A stretch of 33,636 nucleotides of DNA from positions 1-33,636 of the IMG/VR virus record IMGVR_UViG_3300009502_000132. The stretch is one strand, 5' to 3'. The stretch is from a virus. Shown here in pieces: positions 14,716-21,209 of the stretch; the stretch's first letter is position 1; every line of letters starts with the position of its first letter. The notes beneath the pieces were generated by a model. The model saw nothing but the letters and a program-made list of their open reading frames with translations. It was not told the DNA's origin and searched no databases. A program made the translations under genes and the position numbers.

Positions 14716-15428
14716 ACGAGAAGCTCTCCCCCACGAGCGTCCGCATGGCCATCGTTCCGATCGCCAGTTGCGACTTCCTGGAGAAGAACGCCCGGTTCAT
14801 GCGCGCCGAGCAGTATCGCCTGCTGGTGGACAACATCCGCGCCGATGGCTGCCTGACCAGCGTGCCGTTTGCCATCCGCAGCGGCGAGCGGTACAAGATC
14901 CTCTCGGGCAACCATCGCGTGAAGGCCGCCCAGGATGCCGGGCTGACCGAGATTTCGATCCTCTACACCGACCAGGATCTGTCCCACCAGAAGCAGGTGG
15001 CGATCCAGCTCAGCCACAACGCCATCGCCGGCCAAGACGATCTGGCCATCCTCCGCGAGTTGTACGACGAGATCGCGGATGTCACGCTCAAGGCGTACTC
15101 GGGCATCGACGACGTGGTTCTCGGCCGGATGGAGCCGCCGGACCTGGACCCGCTCTCAGAGAAGGGCCTGGAGTATCGGATCGTCTCCATCGCCTTCCTG
15201 CCGGAGGAGGTCGAGCGGGCAGAGGCGGTATTTGCGAAGGTGCTGGAGCAGGCCACCGGCGACGTCACCTGGGTCAACCGCCGCGCCGAGTACGACCGCT
15301 TCCTCGATGCTCTGACGATCGCCAAGGCCCAGGCTGGCGTGAAGAATACGGCCACCGCGTTCGGGCTGTTGCTGGATCTTGTGGAGAAGCACCTCGAAGA
15401 AATCCCTCCGAAAGCGAAAAAATCTTAG
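14688..15428 (+). CDS. ParB/Srx-fold domain protein (246 aa)
   Basis: Residues about 15-110 match the ParB N-terminal (ParB/Srx) fold: MAIVPIASCDFLEKN, then FAIRSGERYKILSGNHRVKAAQDAG with the GNHR signature, then LSHQKQVAIQLSHNAIAGQDD. ParB domains of this type bind nucleotides (CTP in true ParB) or act as nucleases or nucleotide-handling enzymes in phage DNA-modification clusters. The C-terminal half is helical and carries no obvious helix-turn-helix. The GTG start overlaps the Mom-like gene by 28 bases, which ties the two genes into one unit. A second possible start is GTG 14712. A partition role is less likely without a ParA gene nearby. Confidence 0.7.
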   Translation: MEDSALSKVNEKLSPTSVRMAIVPIASCDFLEKNARFMRAEQYRLLVDNIRADGCLTSVPFAIRSGERYKILSGNHRVKAAQDAGLTEISILYTDQDLSHQKQVAIQLSHNAIAGQDDLAILRELYDEIADVTLKAYSGIDDVVLGRMEPPDLDPLSEKGLEYRIVSIAFLPEEVERAEAVFAKVLEQATGDVTWVNRRAEYDRFLDALTIAKAQAGVKNTATAFGLLLDLVEKHLEEIPPKAKKS

Positions 15429-15722
15429 GGGCGAAACGGCCCCTCCACCTCGCTGCCCGTCCGCTGCAAATTTCGTGCAAAATTTCCCGGCAAGATCCGC
15501 GTCGAGAAAAAACGCACGAAAAACCAAGCATGTCCGAGCCCCGTTTTTTGATGCAAAAAACTTGGCGACCATGAGGCCGGAGTTTTTTCGATCAAATTTC
15601 CGGGGAGGCGGTGTTACCCAGCTACCCCGATGCATCACTCCATTCAACATACTGTCAGCGAATAGGTTAAGCGTCGATTTCGCCCACAGAACAGCCCCGC
15701 CAGCGTCCGCTCCCCGTGGCCC

Positions 15723-15984
15723 CTCTATATAGGGGTTTGGAAAAGGGAGAATGATGAAAGTCAAAAAATGAGATTACTACTGATACACTGTTACAATCAG
15801 ACATAAGTACATAAAGAGATAGTACTTAGACAGTATCATACTACCACAGAACAACAATGATACATCTGATACAGTAGATACAAGTACTTATCACAGAGAT
15901 AGTTAAGAGTAACATCTTTTCAAGACTCGTGAACGGGGAAAAATGACTTCACTATTTTTTCTTTTTTCTCTCTCTATATAGGGG
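15723..15984. repeat. Direct repeat pair CTCTATATAGGGG flanking the AT-rich block
   Basis: The 13-bp sequence CTCTATATAGGGG occurs at 15723-15735 and again at 15972-15984. Each copy contains the TATATA core and G-run, and the first is a near-palindrome (CCCCT...AGGGG). The pair brackets the AT-rich block almost exactly, so it may mark the borders of a functional cassette or be two binding sites of one protein. Confidence 0.6.
15782..15903. repeat. GATACA iterons and companion repeats
   Basis: GATACA occurs at 15782, 15859, 15868 and 15877; the last three are spaced exactly nine bases apart, as tandem 9-mers. An inverted copy (GTATC) lies at 15833-15837. Two further words are each present twice: AGAGATAGT (15815-15823, 15895-15903) and AGTACTTA (15821-15828, 15883-15890). 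This is the texture of an iteron-type origin or of a regulator binding array. Confidence 0.55.
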
Positions 15985-16062
15985 GAGAGGAAAACTTCCG
16001 GCTGGGGGATTGCCAAGCGTGGACCATCGGGGAGCGACTTACTCCAACGTAGGCTTTTCTTG

Positions 16063-16092
16063 TTGACATTCGTGTGGAAGCTGACCCACTAT
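16063..16092 (+). promoter_or_regulatory. Candidate promoter of the packaging operon
   Basis: A perfect TTGACA (16063-16068) is followed, after 18 bases, by CACTAT (16087-16092), a weak -10 element. Initiation would fall near 16100, about 50 bases before the small-terminase start. If late transcription depends on the phage sigma factor, the true promoter may look different. Confidence 0.4.
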
Positions 16093-16152
16093 GACCGATG
16101 TCATACGAGAGCAGCCCCTGATTCCGGCAAACGATTCTAAGGGCGTCATGTT

Positions 16153-16851
16153 GTGGCCGATGGCAAAAAGAACTGGACTCCTCCGACCGACATGCCTGCT
16201 GAGCAACTCGAATCCTGCCTCAGCGGCAAGATGTGCGGGGCCCGGCTCAAGAACCCAACGACTCACCGCTACTGCCGCCAGAGGCCGATGCCGGGCCAGG
16301 TCACTGGCTTCCCGCATCGATGTCGCCGGCATGGCGGCGGCGCTTCTCCTCCGGACGGCAACAAGAACGCACTTCGGCACGGCATCTACAGCCGGGCCTT
16401 GCTCGACGGCGAAGAGGAGCTTTATTCGCAGGTCGCTGTGGGGAACCTTGAGCACGAAATCCGGATCACCAAGATCCGGCTCCGCCGCGCGCTGCTGTCG
16501 GAACGGGAGCAGTCTCTTCGGATCGCCAGCGAAGACGCGAAAGAGCGGGAGAAGTGCCTGCAGCTGGACTCGGTCACTCGGCAGATCAACGACGGCGACT
16601 CGAAGGTTTCCGGCCTGCGCGTCGAGCGGAAGGTTGTGGACTACCAGGCCGTCATTCACAACCTGGTCAGCCAGGTCGTAAAGCTGGAAATGCAGCAGTC
16701 GCTTTTGGGCGGAGGCAGTGTGGGGGCGGAAGACAAGGCCCGGATCGCCCGGGAGACGCTGGCACGGATGAACGCGGAGTTGGACGCCGATGACGGAGCT
16801 GAAGAACATTCCGACGCGGGAGCTGCTGAAGGAGCTGCTCACGCGGACTGA
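16153..16851 (+). CDS. Probable terminase small subunit (232 aa)
   Basis: The N-terminal part has a CxxC-type start (CLSGKMCGARLKN) and the segment RCRRHGGGASPPDGNKNALRHG, a His-Gly-Gly and Gly-Asn-x-Asn-Ala-x-x-His-Gly pattern often found in small terminase subunits and similar phage DNA-binding proteins. The remainder is long and helical (LEHEIRITKIRLRRALLS, then a coiled-coil-like run), suiting oligomerisation. The subunit recognises phage DNA and presents it to the large subunit. GTG 16153 is chosen, with AAGGGCG about ten bases upstream. The C-terminus overlaps the next gene by 62 bases in another frame. The assignment rests on motif and position. Confidence 0.6.
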   Translation: MADGKKNWTPPTDMPAEQLESCLSGKMCGARLKNPTTHRYCRQRPMPGQVTGFPHRCRRHGGGASPPDGNKNALRHGIYSRALLDGEEELYSQVAVGNLEHEIRITKIRLRRALLSEREQSLRIASEDAKEREKCLQLDSVTRQINDGDSKVSGLRVERKVVDYQAVIHNLVSQVVKLEMQQSLLGGGSVGAEDKARIARETLARMNAELDADDGAEEHSDAGAAEGAAHAD

Positions 16852-17095
16852 TCGAGCCGAAGGGCTGGAGGTCGCGCTCTTTTCGACCGACGCCCTGACG
16901 CACGAGCTTCTCTCCCGTTTCGACCACGCCGGCTTCATCGGCATGCGCGTGCAGGTGACTCCCGAGACCCACCAGTTCATGCGGAAGTGGAAGGGCAACA
17001 CGCACCAGGTGGTCGGGCTCCTTGCCGATCTGCAGTTCACGCTGATCGACGCTTCGAAGGAAAACGAGACCGTCGTCGAGGAGGATCCCAAGTGA
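16790..17095 (+). CDS. Hypothetical protein between the terminase genes (101 aa)
   Basis: The ATG lies inside the small-terminase gene and the stop overlaps the large-terminase GTG. The N-terminal part is helical (RELLKELLTRTDRAEGLEVA), the middle is FDHAGFIGMRVQ, and the C-terminus is acidic. It may be a terminase accessory protein; no family is recognised. The long overlap with the upstream gene is unusual but keeps both frames open. Confidence 0.55.
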   Translation: MTELKNIPTRELLKELLTRTDRAEGLEVALFSTDALTHELLSRFDHAGFIGMRVQVTPETHQFMRKWKGNTHQVVGLLADLQFTLIDASKENETVVEEDPK

Positions 17096-19437
17096 CGGAG
17101 ATCCTCACGCAACGCGATGTGGGGACTGTCCGCGGCGAACCGCCCTGGCGCCCGATCCTGAAGCAGAAGCTCCTGGAGCGATGCGACAAGCGGTTCGTCG
17201 TCGTGCCCGCGGGCCGGCGATCGGGCAAGACGAAGATCGCCAAGCGGAAGCTCGTCAAGGCCGCGATCGGGGAGACAGACTGGGCGGACGCCAAGTTCTT
17301 CGCCGCGGCCCCGACGCGCGACCAGGCCAAGAAGATCTACTGGAAAGACCTCAAGCGGATGATCCCGCGCGAGCTGCTCGCGGGCGATCCGAAAGAGGCG
17401 GAGCTGATCATCCCGCTGTACAACGGGGCGGAGATCCACGTCATCGGGATGGACAAGCCCCAGCGCATGGAGGGCACGCCCTGGAACGGCGGCGTCCTGG
17501 ACGAGTACGGCAACATGCACCCCGAGGCGTGGGAAGAGAACGTCCGCCCGGCGCTCACCGATCGTCGGGCCTGGTGCTGGTTCATCGGCGTCCCCGAGGG
17601 CCGCAATCACTACCACGGCCTGTACACCAAGGCCAACCGCCTCGAGTACGCGGATGAATGGACTACGTTCACCTGGACGGCCGCGGAGGTCCTGCCGGCG
17701 TACCTGGGCCAGGCGGGCGCCAAGCTCGAGCTGGCGGCGGCGGCGCGGGACCTGGACCCGCTGTCGTACGCGCAGGAGTACGACGCCAGATTCGTCACGT
17801 TCGAGGGCCGCGCATACTACCCGTTCAAGATGGAGCGGCACGCGGCGCGGACACTGGCCTACGATTCGGAACGGGATCTGATCCTCTGCTTCGATTTCAA
17901 CAACGCCCCGGGCGTTGCCGTTGTCGCCCAGGAATTCGATCAGCCGGCGATCCAGCCGGTCGGGTGCATCATCCGGGACTACACGGGCGTGATCGGAGAG
18001 GTCTACATCCCGAAGAACTCGAACACGCCCGCCGTCTGCCGCAAGCTGATCGAACAGTGGAAGTCGCACACTGGGCGAGTGCTCTGCTACGGCGATGCCA
18101 CCGGCGGCGCCAAGGGCACGACGGCCGTCGAGGGAAGCGACTGGGACCTGATCAAGGCGAACCTTCGGCCCGTGTTCGGCGATCGCCTGATCTTCAACGT
18201 GCCCGGCTGCAACCCGCGCGAACGCGCCCGCGTCAACGCGGTCAACAGCCGCCTGGAATCCGCCACCAACGAAGTGCGGCTGCTGGTGGACCCTTCGAAG
18301 GCCCCGATGACCGCGCACGACCTCGACAGTGTCGTGACGCTCAAGGGCGGATCGGGAGAGCTGGACAAGGACGCGGACAGCAGCCTTACACACCTTTGCT
18401 TCGCGGGCGACACGCTGGCCGACACGGACCATGGCTCCGTGGCGATGCGAGAGCTTCCGGCAAGCGGGCTGATTCGCACGTGGGACGGTTCGTTCGTCCC
18501 ATTCGCGAACCCAGGCATTCGAGGCCGGAAGAGGTCTGTGCGGATTTCGTTGTCGGATGGTACGTCTGTTGTCTGCACTCCCGATCATCGGTTCTTGACG
18601 GAAAAAGGTTGGATTGAAGCGAAGAATTTGCTTGGCTTGTCTTGTTGCACTTGGTTACTATATCAAAACCAATTGCGAAAGGGACAGGCATGGAAACAAC
18701 GGAATTCCTCGGGAAGAAGTATCACTGGGACGGCAAGTACTTCGTTCGCAACAAGAGCCGACTTCACCGCGTCGTGTGGGAACACCACAACGGGGCGATC
18801 CCTACGGGCAGCCAGATTCACCACGCCAACGGAGACCGGAGAGACAATCGCATTGAGAACCTCCAGTGCGAACAGCGATCAGACCATGCGAAGCTCCACA
18901 TGCGGAGCGACAAGCGTAAGGCGCAGTCTTCGGCGGCTCTCAAGCTTCCTCACGTTCGCAATGCCGCTGCTGCCTGGCATCACAGTGCGGCCGGCAGGAA
19001 GTGGCACCAGGAACACGCCAAGCGAACGCGGTTCGGGAAGGTCATGCCCTTCAAGCATTCCTGCCTGGTCTGCGGGAAACCTTTTGTCTCTGGGCGCAGA
19101 AGCAAGGCGGCTTTCTGCTCTCGGACATGTAAGGCAACGCATCGCCGACGAAGCGGTGTCGATAATGTCCCGGCCGTCTGTGCCTTCTGCGGGAAGCAAT
19201 TCGGCACGAACAAGTATCTGCGCCCCCAGAAATACTGCTCATGGGAGTGCTCCATTAAGGGTCGTAGCCGTAGATGACGCTGGCGTAGTTGACGTGTACT
19301 GCCCGACCGTTCCATCAACAGGCTGCTTCGCCTTGGCGAGCGGCCTGCTTGTTTGCAATTCGGACGGGCTGGGCTACTACATCGAAAAAGAGTTCCCCGT
19401 CAGCGGGGGGCACAAGACCGTTGTGCGTGCGATATGA
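17092..19437 (+). CDS. terL: Terminase large subunit precursor interrupted by an intein
   Basis: The precursor has 781 residues; removing the intein leaves 460, a normal size. It is the DNA-packaging motor ATPase and headful or cos nuclease. The ATPase shows Walker A GRRSGKT (41-47) and Walker B GGVLDEYG (Asp137, Glu138). The RNase H-like nuclease shows CFDFN (Asp268), YGDATGG (Asp335) and, across the splice, DSSLTHL plus SDGLGYYI with Asp758. The intein covers residues 436-756 and is followed by Ser757. The GTG start overlaps the previous stop (GTGA). Without splicing the protein would lack an intact nuclease site, so packaging would depend on splicing. Confidence 0.9.
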   Translation: MTEILTQRDVGTVRGEPPWRPILKQKLLERCDKRFVVVPAGRRSGKTKIAKRKLVKAAIGETDWADAKFFAAAPTRDQAKKIYWKDLKRMIPRELLAGDPKEAELIIPLYNGAEIHVIGMDKPQRMEGTPWNGGVLDEYGNMHPEAWEENVRPALTDRRAWCWFIGVPEGRNHYHGLYTKANRLEYADEWTTFTWTAAEVLPAYLGQAGAKLELAAAARDLDPLSYAQEYDARFVTFEGRAYYPFKMERHAARTLAYDSERDLILCFDFNNAPGVAVVAQEFDQPAIQPVGCIIRDYTGVIGEVYIPKNSNTPAVCRKLIEQWKSHTGRVLCYGDATGGAKGTTAVEGSDWDLIKANLRPVFGDRLIFNVPGCNPRERARVNAVNSRLESATNEVRLLVDPSKAPMTAHDLDSVVTLKGGSGELDKDADSSLTHLCFAGDTLADTDHGSVAMRELPASGLIRTWDGSFVPFANPGIRGRKRSVRISLSDGTSVVCTPDHRFLTEKGWIEAKNLLGLSCCTWLLYQNQLRKGQAWKQRNSSGRSITGTASTSFATRADFTASCGNTTTGRSLRAARFTTPTETGETIALRTSSANSDQTMRSSTCGATSVRRSLRRLSSFLTFAMPLLPGITVRPAGSGTRNTPSERGSGRSCPSSIPAWSAGNLLSLGAEARRLSALGHVRQRIADEAVSIMSRPSVPSAGSNSARTSICAPRNTAHGSAPLRVVAVDDAGVVDVYCPTVPSTGCFALASGLLVCNSDGLGYYIEKEFPVSGGHKTVVRAI
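18397..19359 (+). mobile_element. Intein in the terminase large subunit (321 aa), with an out-of-frame HNH gene inside
   Basis: The N-terminal splicing block begins with Cys1 in CFAGDTLADTDHG; block B is CTPDHRFLTEKGWIEAKNL with the Thr-x-x-His (intein positions 61-64). Block F reads VVDVYCPTVPSTGCFALASG, and the intein ends in LLVCN before the Ser of the host protein. The usual penultimate His is Cys here, and the block F His is Cys too, which is a known but uncommon variation. The middle, roughly 18610-19270 in the intein frame, is a Ser/Thr/Arg-rich low-complexity stretch with no endonuclease motif, because that DNA encodes an HNH protein in another frame. Splicing inserts nothing and restores the terminase nuclease motif. 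Confidence 0.85.
18690..19277 (+). CDS. HNH homing endonuclease nested out of frame in the intein (195 aa)
   Basis: ATG 18690 has its own ribosome binding site (AAAGGG, six bases before). The protein has an HNH_3-type core: RLHRVVWEHHNGAIPTGSQ, IHHANGDRRDNRIENLQ. Two zinc fingers follow: CLVCGKPF with FCSRTCKATHRRR, and CAFCGKQF with YCSWECSIKGRSR. It ends in the middle of intein block F, whose first residues (RVVAVDD) are encoded by the same bases. The DNA before it (18610-18690) is AT-rich compared with its surroundings, a mark of insertion. It likely cleaves intein-less terminase genes and so spreads the intein. An upstream in-frame ATG at 18642 is possible but has no ribosome binding site. 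Confidence 0.85.
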   Translation: METTEFLGKKYHWDGKYFVRNKSRLHRVVWEHHNGAIPTGSQIHHANGDRRDNRIENLQCEQRSDHAKLHMRSDKRKAQSSAALKLPHVRNAAAAWHHSAAGRKWHQEHAKRTRFGKVMPFKHSCLVCGKPFVSGRRSKAAFCSRTCKATHRRRSGVDNVPAVCAFCGKQFGTNKYLRPQKYCSWECSIKGRSRR

Positions 19438-19450
19438 CGAGGACCTGAAA

Positions 19451-19750
19451 ATGCCGGCATGGCTTGAAATTCTGTTGGCGGTGGCGGGAACACTGAACCT
19501 GGTCGGGTTCATCGTCTGGATCATCAAGACGCTGTTCGAGCTCAAGGGCAGGCTGGACCTGATCGAGGCCTCGCTCGCGGGCATCAAGAACACCTGCGAA
19601 GTGAGCATCAACCGCGTAATGGCGGAATGCAAGTTCTGCGACGCCGACAAGCGGGAGATGTTCAACACGCTCAAGCGACTGGATCGCGTGAACGTGGCCG
19701 TCGCGACGAAGATGGGCATCGACCTGAGCGAATTCAACACGGGCGTCTAG
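19451..19750 (+). CDS. Small membrane-anchored coiled-coil protein (99 aa)
   Basis: The first 28 residues form one strong membrane helix (WLEILLAVAGTLNLVGFIVW, then IIKTLFEL), followed by a helical segment (GRLDLIEASLAGIKNTCEVS) and a cysteine pair ECKFCDAD. The topology suits a holin- or anchor-like protein of a lysis region, but no family can be named. The ATG at 19451 has GAGG eight bases upstream, lying just after the terminase stop. Confidence 0.6.
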   Translation: MPAWLEILLAVAGTLNLVGFIVWIIKTLFELKGRLDLIEASLAGIKNTCEVSINRVMAECKFCDADKREMFNTLKRLDRVNVAVATKMGIDLSEFNTGV

Positions 19751-19770
19751 GCGTCCGGAAAGGAACTGCA

Positions 19771-20253
19771 ATGGGCAAAGTGAACGAGAGAGTGAGAATC
19801 CGGGTCGCGCCGATCGCGATCCTGATGCTGGGCCTGGCCGCGATCGTCGGTATCGCCCTGATGAGCGGCTGCAGCGGAGTCCAGGCCAAGGGCGACGTGT
19901 CCGCCGCGATCGATCAGCGGGCGACGGTGGCCGCGGGACAGCAGGCCTCCGCACAGGCCGGCACGCTGACGCCCGACGCCATGCGGCAGGTCCTGAAGGA
20001 GAACGCCACGGTCTACGGGGCCTGGTCCGCGGGCAAGACGGTCAGCGTTTTCAGCTACTGGTTCGGCAAGTCGACGCTCTACGTCAACGGCGACTATGCC
20101 GCGCGGATCGACAAGGACAACCTGCTGCTCCAGGAGGTCTCTTCGCGGGCCGCGACGATCGACCCGGCGAACTTAGCCGCGTTTGTGATCCGGGAGGCGA
20201 ATTGCTTCCTGGACCTTAAGCGGGCCAAGGACGGCGAGAAGACGCCGCCTTGA
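19771..20253 (+). CDS. Probable lipoprotein (160 aa)
   Basis: A basic N-terminus is followed by a hydrophobic segment (APIAILMLGLAAIVGIALMS) and then GCSG, a near-canonical lipobox with Cys35 as the likely lipidated residue. The rest is a soluble, Gln/Ala-rich and then mixed domain (VYGAWSAGKTVSVFSYWFG). Phage lipoproteins near lysis genes can be outer spanins or superinfection-exclusion proteins; neither can be shown here. The ribosome binding site AAGGA is well spaced. Confidence 0.6.
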   Translation: MGKVNERVRIRVAPIAILMLGLAAIVGIALMSGCSGVQAKGDVSAAIDQRATVAAGQQASAQAGTLTPDAMRQVLKENATVYGAWSAGKTVSVFSYWFGKSTLYVNGDYAARIDKDNLLLQEVSSRAATIDPANLAAFVIREANCFLDLKRAKDGEKTPP

Positions 20254-20299
20254 GACCGCCAAGATTCGTTGCGTGGCTTCCCGGGAGAGAGGATCGCGA

Positions 20300-20452
20300 A
20301 TGAAACAACGACTGCTGAAAATCCTGAAGACGGCCCTCACGATCCTCTACGTTCCGTTCGCCCTGATGGGCCTTGTTCTGTTGGCGATCGCGTTGGGCCT
20401 CTTGTATCCGGCCATGCGCGGTCGATGGTTCGATTTCAATTTCTTCTCTTAG
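20300..20452 (+). CDS. Small single-pass membrane protein (50 aa)
   Basis: This short gene encodes a basic start (MKQRLLKILK), one strong membrane helix (ILYVPFALMGLVLLAIALGL) and a short aromatic tail (GRWFDFNFFS). GAGAGG lies seven bases before the ATG. Together with its neighbours it forms a group of small membrane proteins, as expected for a holin/lysis or superinfection-exclusion block. No endolysin is in the group. Confidence 0.6.
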   Translation: MKQRLLKILKTALTILYVPFALMGLVLLAIALGLLYPAMRGRWFDFNFFS

Positions 20453-20461
20453 GAGACTCGC

Positions 20462-20785
20462 ATGACGATCGATGAACTGAAAGCCAAACTTCCCCCCGCG
20501 ATGCAGGACGCCGCCACGCAGTACGGCCCGGCGATCCTGAAGATGACCGCGGCCGACACGCAGTCCTGGCTGAACTACGTCTTCGTCGGCAAGTACACCG
20601 AGGCGTACGCCCTGTACCTCAAGAACGCCGGCGAGGCGGACCTGCTTGCCGAGTTCGACAAGAGCCACGCCGAATGGACCAGCCTGAACGAAGCCAACGC
20701 CGACCGGATCGCCCTGCAGAAGAAGATCGCGCAGGCGTTCGCGTCGATCATGTTGACCGTTCTGCTGGCCGCGGTGGGTCTTTAA
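20462..20785 (+). CDS. Helical protein with C-terminal membrane segment (107 aa)
   Basis: The ATG is preceded by TTAGGAG, a strong site that overlaps the previous stop. The body is helical and soluble (LPPAMQDAATQYGPAILKM), and the last 20 residues form a hydrophobic helix (FASIMLTVLLAAVGL). It is a tail-anchored type protein. Position suggests a part of the lysis or exclusion block; function unknown. Confidence 0.6.
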   Translation: MTIDELKAKLPPAMQDAATQYGPAILKMTAADTQSWLNYVFVGKYTEAYALYLKNAGEADLLAEFDKSHAEWTSLNEANADRIALQKKIAQAFASIMLTVLLAAVGL

Positions 20786-20816
20786 CGCCCTGGCCGCCTG
20801 GCAGCTCTTCGAGCGG

Positions 20817-21200
20817 ATGACCGACGCGGAGAAGGCGCAGTTCCTGATGGACCTGCTGACGAAAGCGGGAAAGGTGAGCATCGTGAAGAACGCACTGGCC
20901 TGGCTGAGCGGAAAGAAGACCTACATCGTCGCCGCCCTGACGATCGCCTTCGGGATCCTGGAGGCGACCGGCCATCCGATCCCGGCGTGGGTCTACGCCG
21001 TCCTCGCGGGCGCCGGCTTCACCGTCATGCGTCTGGGCGTGGCCAAGAGCCAGGCGGCGACAACGGCCGTGCTCGATGTGGTGAACGTCATCAAGGACCA
21101 GACGCCGGTGGACGGCAAGAGCGAAGTCGCCGCGTTGATCCAGGAAGCGGCTGCGCAGTTCAAGGACGCCGGCGGCGAGATGCCCGGCAAGGCCAACTGA
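20817..21200 (+). CDS. Holin-like membrane protein (127 aa, or 105 aa from a later start)
   Basis: The sequence LAWLSGKKTYIVAALTIAFG with a second hydrophobic segment (AWVYAVLAGAGFTVMRLGVA) is typical of small phage holin-like proteins with two membrane helices and a charged helical tail. The ATG at 20817 has only a poor ribosome binding site, while GTG 20883 (residues MKNALAWLSGKK) has AGGTG six bases upstream, so the shorter form is quite likely. The frame also reads sensibly upstream of 20817 (FNALAAWQLFER) without a start codon. Holin function is inferred from topology only. Confidence 0.6.
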   Translation: MTDAEKAQFLMDLLTKAGKVSIVKNALAWLSGKKTYIVAALTIAFGILEATGHPIPAWVYAVLAGAGFTVMRLGVAKSQAATTAVLDVVNVIKDQTPVDGKSEVAALIQEAAAQFKDAGGEMPGKAN

Positions 21201-21209
21201 GAGTAACCC

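Larger units (their letters stand above)
15429..16152. other. 724-bp non-coding interval, candidate origin, packaging or partition region
   Basis: No convincing gene is seen on either strand. At the left is a hairpin AGGGGC / GCCCCT (15427-15432 with 15439-15444) overlapping the ParB-like stop. An A/T-rich inverted repeat follows, GTTTTTTG / CAAAAAAC (15543-15550 with 15554-15561). Two related words, CAAAATTTCCCGG and CAAATTTCCGGGG, lie near 15479 and 15595. From about 15735 to 15970 the sequence is clearly AT-rich and full of short repeats, listed separately. It sits directly before the terminase genes, which is a usual place for cos or pac sites. Confidence 0.6.

Noticed and set aside
14688-15428. 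True partition ParB
   Set aside because: No ParA-type ATPase is in the window and no helix-turn-helix region is evident after the ParB/Srx-like domain. The overlap with the Mom-like gene fits a modification partner better.
15571-15732. Small open frame in the non-coding interval
   Set aside because: It has no ribosome binding site, irregular composition and no coupling to a neighbour.
16091-16681. Plus-strand frame beginning with ATG 16091 before the small terminase
   Set aside because: After about 30 residues it becomes a Ser/Arg/Thr-rich shadow of the terminase frame. Its ATG lies inside the candidate promoter and has no ribosome binding site.
16039-18588. Minus-strand open frame of about 849 codons across the terminase region
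   Set aside because: It is antisense to the small and large terminase genes, rich in Arg/Val/Leu/Asp as expected from the complement of GC-rich coding DNA, and has no recognisable domain.
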